A stretch of 64,000 bases of DNA from contig NZ_QDDL01000006.1 in assembly GCF_003097315.1 (NCBI RefSeq), positions 62,001-126,000 on the forward strand. Reading direction: 5' to 3'. A model generated the notes under the pieces. That model searched no databases. It was not told the DNA's origin and was given only the letters and a program-made list of their open reading frames with translations. Made by a program: the position numbers and the translations under genes. Shown here piece by piece: positions 33,862-41,972 of this stretch. How positions within the stretch are numbered: position 1 is the stretch's first letter; the number at the start of each line of letters is the position of its first letter. The stretch comes from Pelagibaculum spongiae. GTDB lineage: Bacteria; Pseudomonadota; Gammaproteobacteria; Enterobacterales; Pelagibaculaceae.

Positions 33862-35052
33862 TTAATTATTTAATTTAGCCAAGGCGATCCAAAAACTTGC
33901 TCCCAGCGGCAGAATTTCATCATTAAAATCGTAATAAGGATTATGCAGCCCTTTGCTTTGCTCGTGGTTGCCATTACCTAGCCAAAAATAAGCACCGGGT
34001 TTTCGCTGCAACATAAATGAAAAATCTTCTGAAGCCATGCTGGGCTGTAAATCGGTTATGACTTGTTCAGTTGATACCAATGATAAAGCGGTATTTATGC
34101 AAATATTTGCGTGTTCTGGTTGGTTAATCGTGGCTGGAGAAATTCGCCGGTAATTTAATTTGCCTGTTGCGCCGTAAGCCTCACAAATATGCTCAACATG
34201 CTGCTGCATTCTATGTTCGATTTTATCTTGGGTTTCTGCACAAAAAGTTCGACAGGTACCCGATAAAGTCACCGACTCTGGAATAACATTGTAAGCATCG
34301 CCACCCTGCATTTGAGTAATGCTGACCACACTGGCTTTTTGCGGATCTAATGAACGGCCAACAATACTTTGCAATGAAGTAATTAATTGACCGGCAACCA
34401 CCACCGGATCGACACCGGCATGTGGCATTGCGCCATGGCTGCCACGGCCAGTAATTTCAATATCAAATACATCCATCGAAGCCATTACTGCGGTTTGATG
34501 AATTGCAAAACTGCCGGTAGGCACGCCTGGCCAATTATGAATGCCGTAAATGGCATCGACCGGGAATAGATCGAATAGTCCATCCTGACACATCACTTCT
34601 GCGCCATTTTCACCTTCTTCGGCGGGCTGAAAAATAAACACCACTCGGCCAGCAAAGTCTCGATGCTCAGCTAAATAACAAGCGGCACCCAGCAGCATGG
34701 CGGTATGGCCATCGTGACCACAGCCGTGCATTTTTCCCTGGTGAGTTGAGCAATGTTTGAATTGATTAAGTTCTTGTAGATTCAATGCATCCATATCGGC
34801 GCGAAGGCCAATGCAGCGATCGCTGGAAATATTGCCATCAAGCACGCCAACAACGCCGGTTTTTGCTAAGCCGGTATGCACTTCGATACCAAAACTTTTT
34901 AACAGCTCGGCAACTTTTGCTGCGGTTCGGTGCTCTTCAAAGGCGGTTTCTGGGTGGGCATGGAAGTCATGTCGCCATTGACGCATTTGCTGATGAAGCG
35001 GACTTTCAGGCTGAATAGACCAGCTGCTTGTATGCTCAGATTGCGTAGGCAC
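33862..35052 (-). CDS. M20 family amidohydrolase (hippurate hydrolase/aminoacylase-like)
   Basis: Members of this metal-dependent family split N-acyl or amide-linked amino acids. The 396-residue protein has no signal peptide and is probably cytosolic. The first domain shows MRQWRHDFHAHPETAFEEHRT, then LRADMDAL, the metal-ligand motif MHGCGHDGHTAMLLG (Cys111, His113) and FQPAEEGENGA (catalytic and ligand Glu145/Glu146). The inserted dimerisation domain runs from GSHGAMPHAGVDPV, and the C-terminal ligand segment is MASEDFSFMLQRKPGAYFWLGNG. This pattern is typical of HipO/AmhX/YxeP-like enzymes. The substrate cannot be told. The gene is downstream of rimO, but a strong terminator separates them. 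Confidence 0.9.
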   Translation of the reverse strand: MPTQSEHTSSWSIQPESPLHQQMRQWRHDFHAHPETAFEEHRTAAKVAELLKSFGIEVHTGLAKTGVVGVLDGNISSDRCIGLRADMDALNLQELNQFKHCSTHQGKMHGCGHDGHTAMLLGAACYLAEHRDFAGRVVFIFQPAEEGENGAEVMCQDGLFDLFPVDAIYGIHNWPGVPTGSFAIHQTAVMASMDVFDIEITGRGSHGAMPHAGVDPVVVAGQLITSLQSIVGRSLDPQKASVVSITQMQGGDAYNVIPESVTLSGTCRTFCAETQDKIEHRMQQHVEHICEAYGATGKLNYRRISPATINQPEHANICINTALSLVSTEQVITDLQPSMASEDFSFMLQRKPGAYFWLGNGNHEQSKGLHNPYYDFNDEILPLGASFWIALAKLNN

Positions 35053-35182
35053 GGCCAGAACTCCCGGGTAAATATTTAACTGCGATGAACCATTAGGGCG
35101 AAAAATAATGCGGAATACAAGGCTGTTGGATTTTTAGTATGAGCAACGGTATTGATCCTTCAACCGACTTACTATTTTGGGG

Positions 35183-35216
35183 CATAAAAAAAACCGGTCG
35201 CAGAATACGACCGGCT
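35183..35216 (-). terminator. Intrinsic terminator after rimO
   Basis: On the minus strand GCCGGTCG and CGACCGGT form a stem around TATTCTG, followed by eight T residues. It lies about 25 nt past the rimO stop codon. Confidence 0.9.
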
Positions 35217-35238
35217 TGATTGAAAATTTTATCCAGAA

Positions 35239-36576
35239 TTAATCTTCGGCAGGGCGGGCATAAAGGTCATATTCGTCAGCGTCATAAATTTCAACGTCAA
35301 CCAAATCACCTGGCTGAAGCCCTTGGCCATTTTCTAGCCAAATGACGCTATCGGTGTCGGGCGCTTCTACAAAGCTGCGGCCATAAATTTCGCCGTTGTC
35401 ACTCTCGCCATCAACCAATATCTGGTAGCGCTTGCCAATGCGTTGCTGAAGTTTTTCAGCACTGATTTGTTGCTGTAATTCAATTAAGCGCTCAAGACGT
35501 TGCTGTTTAATTTGTTCACTGACATTGCTAGAAAGCTGGTTGGCTGCGGCACCATCGACTGCGCAATAAGCTTGGCAGCCAATATGGTCTAGCTGCGCTT
35601 GCTTGAGGAAGTCGAGCAACATTTCAAAGTCAGCTTCAGTTTCACCGGGAAAACCAACCATAAAATGGGCTTTAAGGGCGATGTCTGAGCAGGTTTCTCG
35701 CCAGCTTTGAATGCGCTCTAATGCGTTTTCATTGGAAGCAGGTGCTTGCATTGCTCCGAGAATGGCTGGGCTGACATGCTGCAATTGTAGGTCGAGGTAA
35801 GGCAATATTGTGCCGTCGGCCATCAGTGGAATTAGCGCATCTAGTTCAGGTGCTAGGTAGGCATCTTGCAGTCGAATCCAAATTCCCATGCTGCCGAGAT
35901 TTTCTAATAAATCTTTTAGGCGGGTGGCGATTTTTCTACCATTCCAATAATCAATTAGATAGTTACGATCTTTACCGTAAACACTAGTGTCGTGGGCAAT
36001 GACTAATAACTCACCGGTACCTGCATTCATTAAGCGCTCTGCTTCTTCCAGCACACTGCCAGATGGCCGAGAGATTAGTTTTCCACGCAAGCTTGGCAAA
36101 ATAGAGAAGCTGCAATGGTGATCGCAACCTTCTGAAATTTTAAGGTAGCCATAATGATGTGGCGTCAGTTTGATTCCTTGGGTAGGAACTTGCGCTGAAG
36201 CGAGTTGCTGAGCAGCTGAAATAGGGGCTTGTTGATGGACAGATTCAACGGTTTTCTCAATTGAGTGAGCCGCTTGAATGTCGAGCACTTGCGGATGCGC
36301 TTGACGAATCTTTTCTGCCAGCGAACCGCTACCCATACAACCGGTCACAATCACTTGGCCATTTTGCTGGATCGCTTCACCGATGGTATCGAGTGACTCT
36401 TGCTGCGCTTGGTCGATGTAACCACAGGTGTTAACGACAACAACATCGGCATCTTGATAATTATCAGATAGTTGATATCCATCGCGCGCCAGTTGACTGA
36501 GAATTCGCTCTGAATCCACCAAAGCTTTAGGGCATCCCAAGCTAACAAAACCAACTTTCGGTGAAGATTTATTCAT
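35239..36576 (-). CDS. rimO: RimO-like ribosomal protein S12 methylthiotransferase, one cluster cysteine replaced by serine
   Basis: RimO is a radical-SAM enzyme that adds a methylthio group to an aspartate of ribosomal protein S12. The 445-residue protein has all three regions: N-terminal UPF0004 domain with Cys15 (SLGCPKALVDSERIL), Cys51 (VNTCGYIDQA) and Cys80 (VTGCMG), the radical-SAM core from about 140, and a C-terminal TRAM domain ending DVEIYDADEYDLYAR. The SAM-cluster motif CX3CX2C should read C-C-C but is Cys151, Cys155, Ser158 (EGCDHHCSFSILPS); codon 158 is TCT at 36105-36103. Other normally conserved stretches also differ (RLQDAYLAP for RLHYVYPYP, DLQLQH for DIPLQH, CQAYCAVDGA for FKYSPVEGA). 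The gene is intact in length, so it is either inactive or has a changed role. Confidence 0.88.
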   Translation of the reverse strand: MNKSSPKVGFVSLGCPKALVDSERILSQLARDGYQLSDNYQDADVVVVNTCGYIDQAQQESLDTIGEAIQQNGQVIVTGCMGSGSLAEKIRQAHPQVLDIQAAHSIEKTVESVHQQAPISAAQQLASAQVPTQGIKLTPHHYGYLKISEGCDHHCSFSILPSLRGKLISRPSGSVLEEAERLMNAGTGELLVIAHDTSVYGKDRNYLIDYWNGRKIATRLKDLLENLGSMGIWIRLQDAYLAPELDALIPLMADGTILPYLDLQLQHVSPAILGAMQAPASNENALERIQSWRETCSDIALKAHFMVGFPGETEADFEMLLDFLKQAQLDHIGCQAYCAVDGAAANQLSSNVSEQIKQQRLERLIELQQQISAEKLQQRIGKRYQILVDGESDNGEIYGRSFVEAPDTDSVIWLENGQGLQPGDLVDVEIYDADEYDLYARPAED

Positions 36577-36827
36577 TCAGAAAACCTCAGACTACAGAAA
36601 ACGAGCAATTTTAAGGAAGCGGATGTTAAACCAGTTCGTGATGGTGAGATAGCGAGTTCGCTGCATTGTTTGTGATGTATCAATCTTGATAACCGGTTGA
36701 TATTTAGTTGCCTTCACAAATACGCTTATCAAAAAGATGGGGGCTAACTACTTAAAATTCAAAAGAACCAAGTTTGTGGCATAGTCGGATTCTCTGCTGT
36801 TGTTACAAAAATGCTGGGACATTTATT

Positions 36828-37733
36828 TTGAAATCAGATTCCAATCGAACGGCCATGCTGATGTTGGTTTTTGCCTGCTTTTTTTGGGCAGGTAATGCAC
36901 TGGTTGCTCGTAGTGTTGTTAACGAGACTGGCCCATTGGCACTGGCGTTCTTTCGTTGGTTGTTGGCATTGTTAATTGTTCTGCCATTCGCCAGAGGGAT
37001 TTGGAAAAAGTCGAGCAGTTTACTTCAACATTGGCCAATGCTGTTGCTGCTAAGTCTGGTGAGTATTGTTGGTTACAACACTTTTTTATATCTGGCAGCA
37101 CTAACTTCTTCAGCTTTAAATATTGGTTTAATTAGTGCCAGCATGCCGTTATTGACACTGCTATTGGCTCGGTTAATTTTGCAACAAGCCACTAGCCGAT
37201 TGCAGTGGTTGTCGGTGTTATTGGCATGTGCCGGAGTGGTGTGGATTGTTTGCCAGGGAAGTTGGCAGCAGTTGCTGGCTTTTCAATTCAGTAACGGCGA
37301 TTTATGGATGCTATTGGCGGCTTTGGATTGGTCGCTTTACAGCGTGCTATTACGAAAATATCAACAGCCGTTGCAACAGTTAGGCTTGTCAGTGACTGAA
37401 CTATTGGCTGTCTTATTGATGATTGGTGTGCCCCTTTTGTTGCCACTATGGATTTGGGAGCAAACCGCATTCAATTATGTAGGGTTGGTGAATCAACAAG
37501 GGTTAATGGCGCTATTATATGTGGCGGTTTTTCCTTCTTTGCTGGCTTATATCTTCTGGATTAAAGGGGTTGCCAGCCTTGGTCCGGCAATGTCGGTAAT
37601 GTTCATTCCATTAATTCCATTATTCGCCGCCATCGGTGGTTGGTTGTGGCTGGATGAATTCCTCAGCTCATGGCACTGGATTGGTGGAGGAATGATTTTA
37701 TTGGGATTATTTTCATCAAAAAAAAATAATTGA
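36828..37733 (+). CDS. EamA family (drug/metabolite) transporter
   Basis: This inner-membrane protein of about 300 residues has ten predicted helices in two EamA repeats. The first repeat runs from MLMLVFACFFWAGNALVARSVV with PLALAFFRWLLALLIVLP, and the second from NGDLWMLLAALDWSLYSVLLRK through LLYVAVFPSLLAYIFWIKGVASLGPAMSVMFIPLIPLFAAIGGWLWLDE-type helices. Such transporters export amino acids or other small metabolites; the substrate is unknown. The start is uncertain: the frame is open from a TTG at 36774, TTG 36828 has GGGA upstream, and ATG 36855 is also possible. It converges with the next gene, the two stop codons being 1 nt apart, with no terminator visible. Confidence 0.88.
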   Translation: MKSDSNRTAMLMLVFACFFWAGNALVARSVVNETGPLALAFFRWLLALLIVLPFARGIWKKSSSLLQHWPMLLLLSLVSIVGYNTFLYLAALTSSALNIGLISASMPLLTLLLARLILQQATSRLQWLSVLLACAGVVWIVCQGSWQQLLAFQFSNGDLWMLLAALDWSLYSVLLRKYQQPLQQLGLSVTELLAVLLMIGVPLLLPLWIWEQTAFNYVGLVNQQGLMALLYVAVFPSLLAYIFWIKGVASLGPAMSVMFIPLIPLFAAIGGWLWLDEFLSSWHWIGGGMILLGLFSSKKNN

Positions 37734-37734
37734 A

Positions 37735-39243
37735 TTAGACCCACTCACCGCCAATATCTCCCTCAGAGGATGCTTCTTTAATTTTCCCCCAGTTTTGTTG
37801 ACTCTTTAGTAGGTAATTTTCTAGGGTGATTTTCCTACAAATTTCTTTCCAATCTTTTTCTTCCACAGTCAAAGAAGTGTCTATACCAAATTCATTAGCG
37901 ACAGCCCCCAGATTATTTGTTTTCAGTGGACTAAGAAGCTCTCTAATAGTGCTACCTGGAAGATTTGATATACCAATAGCACCTAGCCCTTTCATTGCAC
38001 TCGTTAGACCACGTTCATCTTCATCCATTCTATCCTGTGACCAGCTATCTGCTTGATCAAATGCTTCGCCAGTAATAAATTTTTTCATAAATTCAGGCGC
38101 TTTGCCTCTTGATTTAATGGCGTTGAATTTTGGAGGAACAAAAGTCCATACTTCAACATTGGAAATGTCGACGTGGTTTTGTAGTTGAAGTAGGCAAAAA
38201 TAGAGATGCTGGTCACCTGGTTTGAAATGTCCACTAGCATTGGTAATGGCAGATAGTTTGCCATTAATAACTTTCCATGAACCGCTACAGGCAATAGATG
38301 ATGCTGGAAGGTAACTGGAATGAAAGAACCCTGCTAAGTGCTTTGCTTCGGTATCATCAAGTTTATCGACGCCAAGGTCTAAATGGGGCGCTGTGTAGAA
38401 ATTTCCTGACCTATCCATGATATAGCAGCAGAACCCGCTTTCATCTCCTGCTAGTCTTTGTTTAGTTTCTAGCTTATCTCCAGAATTTACCAAGTAAGAT
38501 GATCTTAAATGAGAAGAGTTAAGCGGAATTAAAATATCTTTTTGTTTTGAATTAAGTACATCTACATGGTGCACTTGGCTAGAAATATTAAAAGGTCTGG
38601 AACCATGAGGGTTAACATATCCAGAATTTCTATCATTTGGATTTTCTCTGTAATGCAATAAAGTGTGTCCGTTGAATTGAACTCGATATTTTTGCGCTGC
38701 TGCTGCACCAAGAAATATTAATCGACCACGGGCAGCATGACGAATATCGGCTTCAATTCCTGTCACCCGAATTGTGAGGTTGAGTAGATCTTCGATAATT
38801 CTGTTTAAAGAACTTGCTAATTGTTGAGAGCTTGAGACACCTATTTGACCATAGTGAGATATTTGGTTATGAAGGCTGGCTATAAATCCACTAAATTCTA
38901 TATTTTCAGTTTTAATACAATTACACAATTGTAGTATTTTAAGTAAAATAACTGTTTTTCCCTGAGGATTCTTTGCCTCTTCAGACTTTGCACAAAAATC
39001 TAAATATGCACTGTAGTAGAGGATAATTGCTTTATTTAAAGATTTGTAAGGGGTGGGTAATTTTGAAAGTACATTATCAAGGCGTGCTAAGGGAAAAGAA
39101 ATAGATATAGGTTCTGCTACAGCCAACCCTGATGTAAGTAATGTTGTACCGCCCTGGCTCGTTGGTGTTATTGGTGATGGGCTAGCTGTTCTAGGAGTAC
39201 GATGGCGACGTCTAAAATGAAGGGCTTTTAATAAACGATCCAT
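37735..39243 (-). CDS. Orphan 502-residue protein, possible effector or toxin
   Basis: I do not recognise the family with certainty. The N-terminus is basic and then Ser/Thr/Pro-rich (about 1-40), without a signal peptide. Residues 45-175 are helical and include a Leu-rich stretch. The middle part (about 210-380) is beta-rich and carries the distinctive run GFFHSSYLPASSIACSGSWK then SAITNASGHFKPGDQHLYF. I associate this pattern (HSS...AITN-SGHxxP) with modules in large bacterial toxins and effectors, from memory and unverified. The C-terminus is charged and helical. A GGAGC site precedes ATG 39243. The gene is more AT-rich than its neighbours, has no operon partner, and lies 2 kb from the T6SS cluster. 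An effector role is a guess. Confidence 0.55.
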   Translation of the reverse strand: MDRLLKALHFRRRHRTPRTASPSPITPTSQGGTTLLTSGLAVAEPISISFPLARLDNVLSKLPTPYKSLNKAIILYYSAYLDFCAKSEEAKNPQGKTVILLKILQLCNCIKTENIEFSGFIASLHNQISHYGQIGVSSSQQLASSLNRIIEDLLNLTIRVTGIEADIRHAARGRLIFLGAAAAQKYRVQFNGHTLLHYRENPNDRNSGYVNPHGSRPFNISSQVHHVDVLNSKQKDILIPLNSSHLRSSYLVNSGDKLETKQRLAGDESGFCCYIMDRSGNFYTAPHLDLGVDKLDDTEAKHLAGFFHSSYLPASSIACSGSWKVINGKLSAITNASGHFKPGDQHLYFCLLQLQNHVDISNVEVWTFVPPKFNAIKSRGKAPEFMKKFITGEAFDQADSWSQDRMDEDERGLTSAMKGLGAIGISNLPGSTIRELLSPLKTNNLGAVANEFGIDTSLTVEEKDWKEICRKITLENYLLKSQQNWGKIKEASSEGDIGGEWV

Positions 39244-39447
39244 GTAAATGCTCCTAAAAAACTACTAATGATTACGCTACCCTTAACTCATAGAACAAAA
39301 AGTAGAAAAGAAAAACTGGTTTAAGATTCAATTTAGGTTGTGTCGAAAGTTCTTGAATCTTTATCGAATGATGACTTAAATCCTACCCTTTCATCGGCTT
39401 AGTGGTTAGGATTGCCAGCCTAAGCTTGTTGCCAAGAAGTAATTGTT

Positions 39448-40083
39448 ATGCAAATTCAGGAAAACAGTCACGTTAGCTTTCATTATGAACTGACTATTGA
39501 AGGCGGAGATTTCCGCGAAACCTCCCATGATGCTGAGCCAATGGAGTATATCCATGGCCACGGTATGATCATTCACGGTTTGGAAGAAGCGCTGACAGGC
39601 CATAAAGTGGGTGATAAGCTGCAAGTTCAGGTTGCACCAGAAGATGGATATGGCGAGTGGGATGAAGCACTGATTCAAGCGGTGCCTCGTGAAGCATTTG
39701 AAGATGCCGGTGAAATTACCATTGGCATGCGTTTTCAGGCGCAAACTCCATTTGGTATGCAGGCTGTAACTATCGTTGAAATCGGCGATGAAGAAGTTAA
39801 GTTAGATGCCAACCATGCATTTGCAGGCAAAACACTTAACTTTGATGTTGAACTGAGCACAGTTCGTCCAGCAACTGATGATGAAATTGCTGCATTGCAA
39901 AGTGACGCTGAAGGCGGCTGTTGCGGTGGTGGTAGTTGTGGCGGTGAAGGCCATGACCACGATCATGAGCACGGTGAAGGCGGTTGCTGTGGTGGCCACG
40001 GTGATGAAGGTCACGAGCACGGTAAAGATAAAGAGGGCGGTTGCTGCGGTGGTGGCAATGGCGGCTGTGGTTGCGGTCACTAG
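39448..40083 (+). CDS. slyD: FKBP-type peptidyl-prolyl isomerase SlyD with metal-binding tail
   Basis: SlyD is a cytosolic prolyl isomerase, chaperone and nickel/zinc-binding protein used in hydrogenase maturation in E. coli. The 211-residue protein has a split FKBP domain (SHVSFHYELTIEGGDFRETS, then GMIIHGLEEALTGHKVGDKL) with the inserted IF flap domain (about 70-125), and GKTLNFDVEL ending the fold. Residues from about 155 on form a tail of Gly, Cys and His: three GGCCGG blocks, HDHDHEH, GHEHG and a terminal CGCGH. The tail is about as long as in E. coli. No other nickel genes are near. A bidirectional terminator follows. Confidence 0.95.
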   Translation: MQIQENSHVSFHYELTIEGGDFRETSHDAEPMEYIHGHGMIIHGLEEALTGHKVGDKLQVQVAPEDGYGEWDEALIQAVPREAFEDAGEITIGMRFQAQTPFGMQAVTIVEIGDEEVKLDANHAFAGKTLNFDVELSTVRPATDDEIAALQSDAEGGCCGGGSCGGEGHDHDHEHGEGGCCGGHGDEGHEHGKDKEGGCCGGGNGGCGCGH

Positions 40084-40102
40084 GCTAAACACACATACAA
40101 CG

Positions 40103-40133
40103 AAAAAGGGTGCCTGAATTGGCACCCTTTTTT
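40103..40133. terminator. Bidirectional terminator between slyD and rsmC
   Basis: AAAAAGGGTGCC and GGCACCCTTTTTT form a perfect stem around TGAATT, with A- and T-tracts on both sides. It sits between the convergent slyD (plus) and rsmC (minus). Confidence 0.92.
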
Positions 40134-40147
40134 GTATTTGTGGATAA

Positions 40148-41143
40148 CTAACGCAGCCGACAACTCCAGATGCGGAACTGATTATTTTGTGCGATCAGTT
40201 CAGTGGTTCCCAGCTTTTCTAGTAGTGGCTGATATTTCAAAAACCGATTGGCAACAATGCGAATTTCACCGCCCGGTTTGAGGAAGGTTTTGGCATGCTG
40301 GATAAATCGTTCACTGCTTAAATAATGGGTATCAACACCCTTGTGGAAAGGTGGATTGGAAAGCAGTAGATCGTATTTATCTTGGACATCGGAATAAACA
40401 TCTGAAGCAAAAACATTGCCAAACAAACCATTGCTAGCAAGGGTTTGCTTACTGGATTCAATGGCTAGTGCGTCAACATCAACCATATCACTCTGCCAAC
40501 CTTTACTGGCCATGATTGCGCCTAAAACGCCGGCACCACAACCAAAATCGAGCAGTTTTCCTGGTTTAGAATTGGGTAAATGTTCAAGCAGTAATTGAGT
40601 CCCCTCATCTAACCGACCGTGACTGAAAACGCCCGGTAGACTTTGAATGGTGAGCTCTGTTTGTGGAATGTTCCACTGACGACTTGCTGGCGTAGCAGGC
40701 AGAATGCTGGCTGCTGATGCTTTAAAAAGCTGGCAATGTTTACCACTCGCCCATTTGGTCGTTTCGCTGAAGAAATCTGCCTGTTGATTGATACCTGATT
40801 TAATCCCGCCGCGGTTATCACCAATCAACCAGATTTCAGCGGTATCAGTTAATTGCGGAAGTAGGGTAGATAGCATCCAAGCGGCACGTTCTTTGGATTT
40901 TGGCCAGAATAAAATTAATCCATCATGCGGTGTTTTTGCTTGGTAGCTATGGCCGAAAGTGACGGATTTTTGCTGTTGCTGTAATTGGCGATAATCGCTG
41001 TAATCAGTACAGAAAAACCGAGGGTCATTTAAAGCTAAATGGCCAGCGTCAACGGGTGGGTTAGCGATTAAAGGATGGTTACAGGATATTTCCGACAGGT
41101 TCTTCTCAAGCAGAATAACCGGGTTGCTCAGGGCTTTGCTCAT
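40148..41143 (-). CDS. rsmC: 16S rRNA (guanine-1207-N2)-methyltransferase
   Basis: RsmC methylates G1207 of 16S rRNA in the small subunit. The 331-residue protein has the family's duplicated layout: a degenerate N-terminal methyltransferase-like domain (about 1-165, with DGLILFWPKSKERAAWML), then the active Rossmann domain with the SAM-binding motif LLDFGCGAGVLGAIMAS near 198, acidic VDVDALAIESSKQTL, the catalytic NPPFHKG motif, and LKPGGEIRIVANRFLKY. Length and domain order are normal. It precedes tagF on the same strand by a 70-nt gap with no clear terminator of the T6SS operon, so readthrough from the T6SS is possible. Confidence 0.93.
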   Translation of the reverse strand: MSKALSNPVILLEKNLSEISCNHPLIANPPVDAGHLALNDPRFFCTDYSDYRQLQQQQKSVTFGHSYQAKTPHDGLILFWPKSKERAAWMLSTLLPQLTDTAEIWLIGDNRGGIKSGINQQADFFSETTKWASGKHCQLFKASAASILPATPASRQWNIPQTELTIQSLPGVFSHGRLDEGTQLLLEHLPNSKPGKLLDFGCGAGVLGAIMASKGWQSDMVDVDALAIESSKQTLASNGLFGNVFASDVYSDVQDKYDLLLSNPPFHKGVDTHYLSSERFIQHAKTFLKPGGEIRIVANRFLKYQPLLEKLGTTELIAQNNQFRIWSCRLR

Positions 41144-41213
41144 GCAGGCTGGCTAGATGGGGATAATAGATGCCGATTGTAACAGAAGTTATTGCTAGGG
41201 CACTGGCCCCGGG

Positions 41214-41972
41214 TCAGCGACCCGAAGCCATAGGGAAAGACATTGCCCAGTCTTCCCAGTTACCACTTTGCCAGTAGCCACCTAACATGCCACTGAAGCC
41301 ACTTACTGGTGGCATATTTCTCGATACCAACATACAAGGCTGAACCTGATTGGAGCCTTTGCTCCAGAACAAACTGTAAATTGGAAACCGCTGGCGAACC
41401 AGAATATGCAACATGTGCGGATAGCTTACTGAAACATCGGCACTGGGCTGAGGTATATGCCAATTATTTGAATCGTCTTTTGGTATAAACCTAGGATCAG
41501 CTGCTGGCAACGATCGGGTCAACATGGTGGTGTTGAACTGTGCTGACAGCCTGGATACTTCCATATCAAACTTGGCCATGTCGAACTGGCGATCGTTCAA
41601 TGTCGATAGTAAAAGCTTTTCTGCTGCGTCGTAGCATTCCTTGAATTCACCTGCGAGGGTAAAAGGATTGGTTGAAGCAGGTAGAGCTAGTGCAATAGTC
41701 AATGGGAAGTATCGACCAACGCTATCGACGCTGGGAATCATCACACCAGTCCATAAGCGGTTATCACATTGCCCTGGGGACAATGCGAAACGCCAAATTG
41801 GACTAGTGAGATAAGTTTGTAGCCAGCTGTCTTGCAATTGGTCACGGCTATAAGCGATCGAATTCTGTAGCCAGTGATCCCAAAAGTGGATGAATTCCCG
41901 GGGTAACCGTCGTGAGACAAAGTCACCCTGGGAAGGCATTTTTCCATAAAACCCAGTACTACTATTTTGCAT
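41214..41972 (-). CDS. tagF: T6SS-associated protein TagF (ImpM)
   Basis: TagF is a negative post-translational regulator of T6SS assembly in Pseudomonas. The 252-residue protein matches the ImpM/TagF family: FYGKMPSQGDFVSRRLPREFIHFWDHWLQ at the N-terminus, then SPIWRFALSPGQCDNRLWTGVMIPSVDSVGRYFPLTI-type sequence. It lacks the PppA phosphatase fusion seen in some species. Its ATG overlaps the tssM stop codon by one base (TAATG), so translation is coupled. It is the last gene of the leftward operon. A small hairpin CGGGTC/GACCCG covers its stop codon. Confidence 0.9.
   Translation of the reverse strand: MQNSSTGFYGKMPSQGDFVSRRLPREFIHFWDHWLQNSIAYSRDQLQDSWLQTYLTSPIWRFALSPGQCDNRLWTGVMIPSVDSVGRYFPLTIALALPASTNPFTLAGEFKECYDAAEKLLLSTLNDRQFDMAKFDMEVSRLSAQFNTTMLTRSLPAADPRFIPKDDSNNWHIPQPSADVSVSYPHMLHILVRQRFPIYSLFWSKGSNQVQPCMLVSRNMPPVSGFSGMLGGYWQSGNWEDWAMSFPMASGR

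Noticed and set aside
39802-40125. 107-residue frame antisense to slyD, rich in Thr and Ala
   Set aside because: It is the shadow of the Gly/Cys/His-rich slyD tail.
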